In this document: positions 1 to 8,906 of the stretch, piece after piece | Position numbering within the stretch: the first letter of the stretch is position 1 | How the letters are laid out: every line of letters begins with the position of its first letter | Assembly (NCBI GenBank): GCA_905250885.1 | Contig: CAJNOQ010003041.1 | Coordinates: 1 to 21,676, forward strand | Source: Didymodactylos carnosus | Taxonomy: Eukaryota > Rotifera > Eurotatoria > Philodinida > Philodinidae | Reading direction: 5' to 3' | Length of the DNA: 21,676 nt | Made by a program: the position numbers and the translations under genes | The notes under the pieces: model-generated | What the model saw: the letters and a program-made list of their open reading frames with translations, nothing else | Databases searched by the model: none | Told to the model about the DNA's origin: nothing

Positions 1-198
1 GAAACATGTTTCTTATAGGTTTTCGACAATGCTCTTTCCAGTGGCATCGTTTTTAAATCTTGAGAAAGTTTCCTGAAGGGTTTTCCAGAGACCGAATCTC
101 TGCAAAACTCCTTAGAAAACTTTTTCAAAACACAACTCTCATGCCATTAGAAAGAGGATCATGAAAAACCTATAGAAAAATAGTTCATGAAATTTTCG
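1..198. repeat. Long imperfect hairpin (foldback element, cut by the window edge)
   Basis: The stretch folds back on itself almost completely. The apex is at 86-102, where CAGAGA and TCTCTG flank the 5-base loop ccgaa. Moving outward, the 62-91 arm (gaaagtttcctgaagggttt) matches the reverse complement of about 103-126. The 5-51 arm, including 'ataggttttcgacaatgctc' and 'tggcat', matches the reverse complement of about 141-190, which includes 'atgccatt' and 'aaaaacctata'. The structure probably continues left of the window, so its ends and target-site duplication cannot be seen. It resembles a foldback-type MITE; that class is inferred, while the inverted repeat itself is seen directly. Confidence 0.75.
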
Positions 199-227
199 TT
201 CACTTATAAAGCTAAAGTCCGCCTGCT

Positions 228-645
228 CTACACTCTAAAAAAAAAGGTATTTCAAAAAACCCTAAAAAGTATTCTCCATTTGAGAAAAACCAAAAAAAAG
301 GTATAACCACCCGTGAAAAACGTTTAAAGGGTTTAACCATCTGAAACATATCATAACTGTTTAAAAGTTTCTTCTTATCAAAAAACCAATTTTCGTTTTC
401 TAAAATACGGCTAAATTATATTCTGAAAAACGATTGAGGTTTTTTCATGTCACAAAAAAACCTTTCAGGTATTTTAAAATACCAAATCACGGCTTTTTCA
501 TATTCTAAAAATGCCTAAGGGTTTTTCTGATAAAAGCAAAAAACGTTTAAACAGTTATGATATGTTTCAAATGGTTATACCATTTTTCGTATTTTATAAT
601 ACCTTTATTTTTTAGAGAGTAGCAAAAAATGCCCACTGTGTAGAT
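228..645. mobile_element. MITE-like element with long terminal inverted repeats, in an intron
   Basis: The left arm (about 228-375) and right arm (about 525-645) are inverted copies. CTACACTCTAAAAAA at 228 matches the reverse complement of the right end, which reads CTACACAGTG inward and then CTACTCTCTAAAAAA. Both arms then carry GGTAT, 'ggtataacca' and 'gaaacatatcataactgttt' in inverted order. The centre contains the perfect 16-bp palindrome GGTATTTTAAAATACC at 468-483. No transposase is present. I could not find a convincing target-site duplication, so the exact ends are uncertain by about 20 bp. It lies just upstream of a splice acceptor at 730-731, so it sits in an intron of the following gene. 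Confidence 0.7.
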
Positions 646-731
646 GGCCAATATACAGCAACAATTGTCCTTTTACGCCTTTTCGCGCAGCATACTTATG
701 TTCTATTTTATCTACGTTTTTCTTATTTCAG

Positions 732-3200
732 AAAAGTGACATTAAGTGCTCAAGAACTCAATATTCTTGTGCCACCTATGCCATCACCATCACCTAGAAG
801 TTCAATATTATTTGACGATATACCATCAAGGAAAATTTCATTCGTACGTATGATCTCTCATTGATGATTATTTGGTTTTTTTTCTTACCTCAGGATAATC
901 TTGAATACTCTCCGGTGAACGATCGTCACTATTTAATGTCGTTGAACAATGGTGCTAGTATTCAACGTCGAAATTCAACAAAACGAAATAGTTTACGATT
1001 AAGAGGTTTATTACGAAGTTGGACATGTTCATCTAAAAAGAATATATCGAGATTGGTAACACCAAAACAACAGCATCAGTTAACAAATAATGGATCATAC
1101 GAAAGTCAGAAAAGTAGACAAATTAAGCTAAGCGTAGATCAAGCATCGATACCGTTGCATTTACAAAGTGAGGATGAGCGAATAGGTGAAAAAACTGTCT
1201 CAAAAATTCCAGCGCCGCAAAAGCAGAAAAATCCAGATGAAAACATGAGACGTTCGTTGACAAAGTTTGAAAAGGTATATATTTCTATAAGTATCTGAAA
1301 CTCACTTAGAGATTATTCCATTATAATTTTTGTGTAGCTATCATAAAGTAATACAAAGAAAATAATATTTTTATTATTTTTATTTTATTTAGAATTCTAA
1401 GAAGGGTGTTGTTCTTTCATCGCTAGTTTCAACTAAAAGCGAACTAAAAGTCGATTGGAAAACATTGAAAAATGATTCAACTATTGTTAGAGAAGTACTT
1501 AGTGATGATGACCATGTCCAAAAAACGAAGACAACAGCCGATAATATTATACGATTAGTTTTTGACGGTTTACGCTATCAATACGAAGATAAAAAATCAT
1601 TGACACTCACCCCTACTCAACCGTTATCGTCAACTGCTGCTGTTGTGTCTGCCACTCTTCCTTCAAACATTCCTGTTTCAAAACCACTACAGAAATCGCA
1701 GTATACTCACTCACCATTCATATTTCGTCCATCAGTCTCAACAGCAGCAGCTGGTGTTCATTACACAGGCGGTACTGTGTCTTTATCAAGTATGAGTGAA
1801 TCGTCCAATTTAGCAAAAATGATGATATTAAAACAACAACAACCCAAAATTCAAAGTGCACACACAACATTAGGTGTGTAGAGCCAGTCTCTCTTCTACT
1901 CTCGTCTAATAAATTTCGTACAAAAAGCTAGATGCACTTGTTTTAGGTATCCCAATACGTACATCACTAGTTGCCAAACAAGTCGCGGATACAAATTCAC
2001 CTGCCGCCCCTCTCGAACCGTCTCATCGATCAAAATTCATAGTTAGCTGTCAAGTTAACTCAAACCAATCTGTACCAAGTTATTCTTATCGAAAACTGAT
2101 TAAAGAATTACAAACACCCACCACAACAACAACATCATCACCACATACAGCCGGTCTAGTTTGGATAAGTGCTAGTAGCGAACGACAGGAAAAAATTCTG
2201 TTTACACAGCAACCAACAATATTCAAAATTAAAAACAAACAGCTTAAATCTCATCATCTACAATCGGCATCTAATAGTAGTTCTGACACATCAAGTAGTT
2301 CTAAAACATCCACTGAAATAAGTACAACCACCACCAAAAGTAGTATATCAACAACAAGTACACAATCAACTCGTCGAGGAAACGTAACGACATCCTCTTC
2401 TGTTACATCGACAGTTATCACAAACGAAGAAACCCAAACAAGCAGTTCATCGAGTTCACCCATTCGAACGACAAATAAAAATGCAGTAAATCGTCGTTCA
2501 GTCTTCAGCTTATCTACATCGTCGTCAAATAGTGCAAATTCAACCAGTAATAGTAGTTCAAGTAGCGCAACATCATTCAGTTCTTTTAGACAAAAGACAA
2601 GAGTAAGTACATCTAAAACAGTTAAAGATCACAAACGCACCATTCAACCTATAAAACAACAATCATTGTATCCAGCTCGATCACAAAATAACCAAGATGA
2701 TTTGACTGAACTCGATTTCAACTCAGTTCATGGTAATCAAGAAACACCACAAATAAGGTAGAAAACCAAATTTTATTCATCTTTTTTGCTAAAATCATCC
2801 ATCCTAATTTTTCCATAATTTTTCAATGATAGCAAAAGTGAAAAAAAAATTAAAATCGGTACATGAAGCGATGCTACGATGATAATAACTGATGACGTAT
2901 CAACAAATACATTTAAACAAATAAATTGTTCACTGTATGAAACTGTTATAGAAATTACAAAGACAATATCGGATAATGAAACCGATAAAATCTGGCATGA
3001 AAGAGTAAATATTGATGTATTGGAATAATTATTGTTTTTACCATTTATTTGACGTCGAAATGCTCTATGGTGTACCATTCAATACATCAAATAGTGATGA
3101 TAATAATAAAATAGAGAATGCAAAATTTAAAGAGAAACGACAAGCAATTACACAAAATGATAAATATTCAATGTCTACATTTTATTTAAAATTGACTTAG
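732..3200 (+). CDS. 3' part of an unrecognised Ser/Thr-rich gene; last exon possibly frameshifted
   Basis: The gene enters from upstream, so its start lies outside the window. Supported exons are 732-843, 894-1274, 1393-1873 and 1947-2757, all with GT-AG borders and matching phases. Intron 844-893 is only 50 bp. The product begins ...KVTLSAQELNILVPPMPSPSP and continues as a low-complexity, basic, Ser/Thr-rich protein with a strong SSS/TTT tract encoded by about 2250-2600. I recognise no domain, signal peptide or membrane segment. The last exon is uncertain. The better acceptor (2831-2832) is followed by an in-frame TGA at 2864-2866; a weaker one (2867-2868) keeps the same frame and avoids it. 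Coding character then runs as ...TDKIWHERVNID in one frame to about 3015 and continues one frame over as WNNYCFYHLFDVEMLYG... to TAG at 3198-3200. A one-base insertion in the gtattgg run near 3017-3022 would explain this. The gene could be decaying, could contain an assembly error, or could use an unusual intron (3005-3116 would restore frame but has a poor acceptor). Confidence 0.7.
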
Positions 3201-3244
3201 AAATAGTCTTCATTGAATTTTTCCATTTTGTCGCTTTTTTAGTC

Positions 3245-3250
3245 AATAAA
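3245..3250 (+). terminator. Polyadenylation signal AATAAA after the Ser/Thr-rich gene
   Basis: AATAAA lies 45 bases after the TAG at 3198-3200. This supports that stop as the true end of the gene and separates it from HAP2 downstream. Confidence 0.6.
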
Positions 3251-3664
3251 CTAATTTATTTAAAACCTTTTCTCGTGTTATTTTTGTTATCGAATAGTTT
3301 GGAAAAACCATCTATATTCCATCTATGCTGCAGACATCTGCAAACCTTTGTTCGATTCATCTGAAAGGGAACAGAATTTTTTTTACGATAGTAGAAATAA
3401 ACGAATACCGAGAGAAAACAAATAGTAAGAGTAATTATCTTCAGCAGAAACTCCTTTAAGTGCACGTTGGAGCTGCACGATGCACACTTGAAAGAATTAT
3501 CAGACTCCAAAAAATAAATGTACAAAGATTCTTACTTAAAATGGTTCTGTTACTCTCTAATCATTTAGAAGAGCAGGTCGTTCGCTTTCAAACAAAACGT
3601 TTACAACTGAAATGTAGAAGTTACGGCTTTGTCATGATAATAATATGAATTGTTATTATTTTAG
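3251..3664 (+). other. Intergenic or 5' region of HAP2, with a candidate extra 5' exon (about 3461-3577)
   Basis: The 414 bases between the two genes should hold the HAP2 promoter and perhaps its first exon(s). One open stretch (in-frame TAA at 3457-3459, then open to 3648) encodes ...CTLERIIRLQKINVQRFLLK and then MVLLLSNHLEEQ. Its spacing resembles the N-terminal LEKC...C.KK strand of HAP2 proteins, with both family cysteines replaced. An acceptor at 3459-3460 and a donor after CAG at 3577 would splice it in phase 0 to the exon at 3665. Arguments against are that no Met or clear signal peptide exon joins it upstream, and the donor GTCGTT is weak. I therefore report it only as a candidate. 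No TATA-like or initiator element was identified. Confidence 0.35.
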
Positions 3665-6600
3665 ATGTTTTATGAAGTCGTCTTTCTCATTACAACATGT
3701 CTTCGACATATCTCCACAATTCCTAAACAACAAGTCAGTTTAAACAATGATAAAGATAATGATCAATCTCTTGATATTATCGTCGATGTTAAAAGTGGTT
3801 CCGAAGCATTTGTAAGTAATGTAACCACTTCAACTCTGCACGGTAAGAAAAAAAGCGTCCGAAAATGCGCCTACTAGAAAACGTCCACGAAAAGCATACT
3901 AAAAAGGCGTCGACCACAATTAGTTCACAAAAATTCATCCATGTAGAAACATTAAGTGATAAGCATAGTAGTTAAGTGCATACTGCGTAGATGAATCGTT
4001 TCAACTACACTAGTTTATCTCAGAAACGACTGTTTTCCTGGGATAGTGAATCGACCCAGCAGGTCAGACGTGCTTCCAGAGTATAGTGCGGCCCTCAGTG
4101 AGTCAAATATTATTTAGAAATCTCTTCAAATTTTGTTTTTTCATGTGACTAGAAGCATAAGAAAAAAATCGTTTACAAAAAAGCATCCAGCAGAAAACGT
4201 CCAGTAATAAAGCAGTACCAAGAGATGACGAAAAAACGGTCAACTAAAAAGCATTAACTTTTGGACATTTTTTTTCTGCCGTGTAGTCAAATGTATAGTG
4301 CTTCAATTTAGAGTAATAATGATTTAATTTTAATTTATCGTGCTTATAATCATAATGGGAAAAATGAAATTATTTTAACAAAACCATTTCTATTACACTT
4401 GTACACGGAATCTGCTCAACTTTACGATATCGATTTTATCAAGGTAGAATCTATTACGTTGTTAGATTCACAAACATTTGTTTCTTTTTATAGAGTGTAA
4501 ATAATAAACCCCATTCAATTGCTTACAATCGACATGTGATGTATAGAGATGATTTAGAGCGTTGTGAAAGAGATATTGAAAATGAAGCATATTGTGGATA
4601 CAATGGTGTCGATGTAAGAACATCGAGAGCAGCTAAAGTAAGAAAATAGTTTGTATGATTTTATTTTGAGTACAGAGATGACGTATCACTCCGAATCAAT
4701 GTTAAAAAATTATTGCTATCAAGCAGACTTTTCAAACTATTAGTTGTAATTATAAAAACAGAAATGTCATCATCATAGTATCCATGGTTAACATGATGTC
4801 TTGAATCTATCTGAAACAACATATGTTGCCGTTAATAGAAGAAATTAATCTCACTTATCAGTTTTTTATCATCAGGTATTTTATTTTGACACAAGATCAA
4901 CAATAACAGAAAAACGATGATGGCGTTCAGCGTGTCTTTGAAAAAGATGGTGATCACTATACATGGGTGATGCTGGAAAAGTTGTTCAAGTAATTATCCC
5001 AAGAGGGGAAAAGCGTTTTGGACTGGTATGGTCTGTAAGACAGGAATGGTACGGAATGACCCATTCCAGCCCATTTCGCTTTCCCCCCTTGAATTATCCA
5101 ATATAAAGTTCGGGCAATGTGAACAGTTTATCAGTGTGCATCACTTTTTTCAAAGAAGAAATTGAGTGTTTTCCTGATACATCTCAAAAGAATATTGAAT
5201 ATATCTTTGTAACAAAAAAGGGACGACAAATGTTGAAGAATTAAATTTGCCTTAAAAATTATAAAATGCAGAACCTACAGATATGCATAGAGAAATAACT
5301 ACAAAGCAATCAAAATCTTCATAACTATATCACTGTGTTTGTTCATCATCAGACGTCTCAACATCTGAGGAGCGAAAGTTGAAGAAGATGTCAAATGATA
5401 TCCTTTAATCCTAAAAATTAGTTCTGCTATCATGTAGTCTATCAGCGACCACCGTATCCGTAAAGATGGTATATGCCATTTTTTCTTCCTTGAATTTGCA
5501 ATACGAAAGCTGAACTTAATGAATTTATATCAGAAAATGAATTATCTAGATTTCGAAGTGAATCAAGTACCAACGACAACAAATATACATACCAGTGTGC
5601 TTCATACACGAAATTTTCATCATGTGATATTCAACTGCAAGCAATACAAAAGAGCAATGAAGACGAATCGTTTCAAGTGTCAAAATCTGACGAATGCAAT
5701 CATACTGAAAGAATACCAATAACAAGACCACCTTCTCCTGCTCGAGAAGATGTAATAACCTATGTAGCAAAAACCTGTTACCAAACTGTTCAGAATGTGA
5801 TAGACCAAAAACGATCTAACCTTGCTCTACTTTTTTGAAATATCATATATATTTGTAGTACAAATAGGGCTGCAAAAAAGTACAGATTTTGTACTTTTTT
5901 GCATATAAAACCAGTCATATACAGATTATAATTTACTATCGAACATTTTGGCAATTAATATGATCATTCTCTTTGCAGTCTTTTTTAACTCGGAATTCTG
6001 AACCATTCTCTTTTCAGCACTAACTGCGACCTCTTTTCGACTTTTTCGTTTTATAATTCCGACCGTTCTCTAATCACTTTAAATTTGATCATAAATAGGC
6101 AACCGTTCTATATTTAGCTCTAATTCCGTTCTGTAAAAAATCCTAGTCCCATCACAATCGACAAAATACGTTAAGATTTATGTTAATTGTATTAGGGCTA
6201 TTGTTGTCGAAACTGTCTTAACAAAACGTCTGGTATAAACATTTTGTCTGAATGTGCAAATGATGAAACTCTTTTAACAACAAATTGTATGAAAATGGAT
6301 CCTTTATGGTGACTGTTTATATTTTTTCATCTATTCGTCTAGCAAACATCTCTTCTATTTAGGTACGATGTCTATTCGATTGGAAAACGTCGCGTGCATT
6401 TTTTTGCAACACTGTACATCTATGAATTATTCGAGCAAGACAATGGCGACCTGCAATGGATACGGTTATTGAAAGCTGACATTAATGAGAGTATGATTAT
6501 ACACAAAGATACAAATCAAGATTTTTTTTCATCGACGAGTCAAAATGATAGAGATGTTGAATTGTCTTGGAGTGATCCGACAAAAAATTCTAGAAATCGT

Positions 6601-8449
6601 CACTATGATTTCCAGTCTCAATATTTACTCGTCAGACAAGCAATATTAGAAAAAAAATTAAATAAAACAAGAAATAATGAACAAATCAATGTGAGCCTTG
6701 CTAACAAAGAGTCAACAATTTTTAAGGATCCCGCTCTTTACGACGTGAAAATTTTATTTTTTTTTAATTTTTCCTTTATAACGGCATTTTGTAGTGTCGC
6801 ATATGCTGCAGATGATGCCTACATTTGTGCCCGAAAGAGTTCGTAGTACACTTTTTTCCGAATATCAATATTGCCTTATGTTTTGATTAAGATCATTCTT
6901 TTGCAATATGTAAAAGTTTTGAAGCAACGTACAAATCTCAAAAAGCGGAGGTTTTTTTCAAACAATTATTTTCTCGTTTAGGATATTAATGGTGAATTTT
7001 TGTTGGTGGATAAAAATAATTTTAACGTTGATGGTTTATGTAAAAAAGTGGCCGTAACAGGACAAAATTTAGCCATGTATTCTCAATATTGTTCAAGAGA
7101 TTTCAATCGTCTAAAATGTTTGGATCGACAACCCTTTGATTATTGGCTTTATGATAAAGTGAGTAAGAATAGAAGCAATGCAATTTTTCCTGATCCTATG
7201 ATTTATTTTTGCTTTTTCAAGTCAAATAAGTTCAACAAACGTCAAACTCGATATTCCTTACGATCGTATTATCCACAATTGATTTCTATGCCGTTGTTTG
7301 TAAATAAAATGAGTATAAACGATGAACTAAAATTAATTATACCAGAAGAAAGATATTACCGTGTAAATATTAGCCTAAAACGATATATGAAACGACACGT
7401 TACATTAGAGTAAGTACAATAGTCAAAAATCGATAGGATGCTATTACCTGGTTTACCTGTCCGTCATTGTTATGCATTTTAGTTGTTCTATATCCATTCC
7501 TGAGATAACATCAGAATGGTTTCATGAAGAGTATCAAATTGGCTTATACTTGAATAATAGTGGGTTGAGTGTATGCAATGTTAATATATCGATTGAAGAC
7601 TGTCATCCTCCACTTAATTATACAATCAACCAGTTAAATTTAGAAAATTCGATTCTTATTAGTCCGTCATACAAACAATTAATTTATTTTACAATATCGC
7701 AACAAAAGATCGAGTCAAATCTAAAATGTCATGGTATAAGATAGAAACGTTTTTTATTTAATATTTTAAGGTGACAATTGTTAAAATATAAGCAACAGAT
7801 TATCAACGTGTTCACTGTCTTTTTCTCAACACTACCGACGTTATTAATCAGAGATTGTACTAACAAAAAAACTTGCTGTTCTCTTTTTGTTCATCAAATC
7901 AGAGATCTAAAAAGTTGCTGTTTTTTAACTGTTCATTATTAGTAATAGTTACAAATGTTAAAATTCATCGCCAAATAGCTAAACGACAAATATCAATGAG
8001 TAAATCAAGTCATTGTGTTTGCATATCAACATGTAAATGTAAAGTAAGTTTCAGTGAGATAAATATCTTGATTGTTTATTAAATTTTTGTATTTAGTGTT
8101 TCAAAAACAATTTTATACCCAAAGAATCTGATTTGAAATGTGTTTTAATGAAATCAAATGATATTCAGCTCGCCGGTCTGTCTACTATTGTATCATTAAA
8201 TTTGTCTAATAATAAAATTCAAAGTCGCCGAAATCGTACAACATCTGTAAAACAATCATTGTATCTAACAAAATGGTTTATTTTTATTGCTGTACTGGCA
8301 TTATGTCTGAGTAAGTAAAAAGTATATGTATAAAAGATCATTTTATATTCGATTTTGAGTAGTTTTAACGTAATTAAAATTCGATACCAGGACTTAATAC
8401 CTCGGCGGAGAATGATTTAAAAGAGGATGTTCTAAATTTTAACATGTAA
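3665..8449 (+). CDS. HAP2: HAP2/GCS1-family gamete membrane fusogen, 12 exons, apparently intact
   Basis: HAP2 is a single-pass membrane protein on gametes that merges the two plasma membranes. Structurally it is a class II fusogen. Exons: 3665-3811, 4312-4443, 4494-4637, 6196-6308, 6363-6744, 6982-7158, 7222-7409, 7483-7733, 7799-7856, 7905-8043, 8097-8310, 8391-8449. All are GT-AG, all phases agree, and the sum is 2004 nt (667 residues plus stop). Family hallmarks seen: PFLLHLYTESAQLYDIDFIK in exon 2; GYCCRNC at residues 142-148; LWYDVYSIG at 178-186; DGLCKKVAVTG at 323-333 followed by YCSRDF...CLDRQP; the ...VCNVNISIEDC beta-sandwich strands in exon 8; a Cys-rich CVCISTCKCKCF block at 568-579; one transmembrane helix at about 636-650 (KWFIFIAVLALCL); and a short acidic tail. 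The fusion-loop region is probably about residues 145-172, by position only. ATG 3665 follows an in-frame TAG and gives a modest signal peptide (MFYEVVFLITTCL), but a TTTTAG acceptor directly before it means an upstream exon is possible. Oddities: a MITE in intron 1, a 1.56-kb intron 3, a tail shorter and less basic than usual, and no Cys pair at the N-terminus. Family assignment is firm; exact borders of exons 1, 7, 9 and 10 are less so. Confidence 0.88.
3834..4286. mobile_element. 453-bp MITE in HAP2 intron 1, with TCAA target-site duplication
   Basis: The left terminus CTCTGCACGGTAAGAAAAAA matches the reverse complement of the right terminus, CTACACGGCAGAAAAAAAA; both then read a GTCC motif and AAA. 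The flanks are TCAA at 3830-3833 and TCAA at 4287-4290, consistent with a 4-bp target duplication. Removing the element and one TCAA leaves a 43-bp intron, slightly shorter than the other short introns of this gene, which supports a recent insertion into a pre-existing intron. Subterminal AAAACGTCC and AAAAGCAT motifs recur at both ends. There is no coding capacity. A diverged relative lies at about 15651-16001. Confidence 0.8.
4910..5838 (+). pseudogene. Decayed coding fragment nested in HAP2 intron 3
   Basis: Within the 1.56-kb intron 4638-6195 several same-strand stretches have coding character but are broken by stops and frame changes. They are 4910-4990 (KNDDGVQRVFEKDGDHYTWV..., ending at TAA 4991), 5149-5241 (FKEEIECFPDTSQKNIEYIF..., ending at TAA 5242), about 5270-5412 (AEPTDMHREITTKQSKSS with an internal TAA) and 5494-5838 (114 codons including ITRPPSPAREDVITYVAKTC, ending TGA). 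None matches HAP2, and the flanking HAP2 exons join in phase without them. I do not recognise the parent family. A hAT-type MITE interrupts it at 5000-5091. It could be a retro- or segmental insertion, a degenerate transposon gene, or remnants of a nested gene; decay is the simplest reading. Confidence 0.5.
5000..5091. mobile_element. 92-bp nearly palindromic hAT-type MITE with 8-bp target-site duplication
   Basis: The left end CAAGAGGGGAAAAGCG matches the reverse complement of the right end, CAAGGGGGGAAAGCG, and the inverted repeat continues almost to the centre (tctgtaagacaggaatgg). The flanks are AATTATCC at 4992-4999 and AATTATCC at 5092-5099, an exact 8-bp direct repeat. An 8-bp duplication with CA-starting termini is typical of hAT transposons. 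There is no coding capacity. It is inserted in the decayed fragment in HAP2 intron 3. Confidence 0.85.
5871..5903. repeat. Perfect 14-bp hairpin
   Basis: TGCAAAAAAGTACA (5871-5884) and TGTACTTTTTTGCA (5890-5903) are exact reverse complements around a 5-base loop, gattt. It lies in HAP2 intron 3 just after the last stop of the decayed fragment. The preceding TAGGG gives a hAT-like start (TAGGGCTGCAAAAA), but no matching far end was found. Confidence 0.8.
5955..6140. repeat. Degenerate short repeats (A/G)CC(A/G)TTCT in HAP2 intron 3
   Basis: A motif of the type aattc-(t/c)g-a-acc(a/g)ttctc recurs as 'ctgaaccattctcttttcag', 'attccgaccgttctctaatc', 'ggcaaccgttctatatttag' and 'aattccgttctg'. Spacing is irregular and copies are diverged. 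Some copies end in a sequence that looks like a splice acceptor (tttcag, tttag). The function is unknown. Confidence 0.4.
7846..7937 (+). repeat. 51-bp tandem duplication spanning the HAP2 exon 9/intron/exon 10 boundary
   Basis: AATCAGAGAT occurs at 7846-7855 and again at 7897-7906, an offset of 51 bp. Both copies continue with aaaa(c/g)TTGCTGTT, a T-run and (t/c)TGTTCAT. The first copy now supplies the end of exon 9 plus most of the 48-bp intron (7857-7904). The second copy supplies the acceptor and the start of exon 10. Both copies are in the same reading frame. Confidence 0.7.
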
Positions 8450-8494
8450 CCAAAAATCTTACATTTCTTGTTTTCGAAGTACTTCATGTCTAAT

Positions 8495-8500
8495 AATAAA
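8495..8500 (+). terminator. Polyadenylation signal AATAAA of HAP2
   Basis: AATAAA lies 46 bases after the predicted TAA at 8447-8449, supporting the short last exon 8391-8449. Confidence 0.6.
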
Positions 8501-8569
8501 CAAGGTGCTTGATACTGCATCGTAAAGCTGCATAAATCTTATTATTTGTTAGTTTTTTTGAGATGGATT

Positions 8570-8630
8570 ATTGGTCTTTACTATCCTCGAATAAGCGATA
8601 TTGGTCTTAGTGTATGGTCAAGAATAAGCT
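8570..8630. repeat. Two-copy tandem repeat downstream of HAP2
   Basis: ATTGGTCTT...GAATAAGC occurs at 8570-8596 and again at 8600-8629, with a diverged middle. It lies in the noncoding stretch 8501-8906, where I see nothing else. Confidence 0.6.
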
Positions 8631-8906
8631 AGTGAGTTTTACTGTTTTGTACAATAAATTCTTAGATAGAATTTTTGCTTTTTATAGTAAAAATGGTTCT
8701 CGTCGATGATAGTCACCGCTTTTCTTCGATTTGTCCTTGATATCCATTTTATACTTGTTTGAAACGTCGAAATATAAACAAAATATAACAGAAAAATATT
8801 TCAATTAAAACACACAAAAGTGATTGTAAACTGATATAATTGATTTTTCTCACCGTTTTAGTTAATTTTATCGACAATGTATACTGGAAGGAAGAAGGAA
8901 GAATAT

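Noticed and set aside
2254..2463. Minus-strand open frame rich in Val/Leu/Asp
   Set aside because: It is the reverse complement of the Ser/Thr repeat tract of the plus-strand gene; no independent support.
3256..3525. Minus-strand frame with a hydrophobic segment (FLLKIITLTICFLSVFVYFYY)
   Set aside because: No splice partners, no family match, and AT-rich DNA readily encodes such hydrophobic runs; it lies in the HAP2 5' region.
7857..7864. Perfect yeast-like branch-point sequence TACTAAC at the HAP2 intron 9 donor
   Set aside because: It overlaps the 5' splice site, where it cannot serve as the branch point of a 48-bp intron; coincidence.
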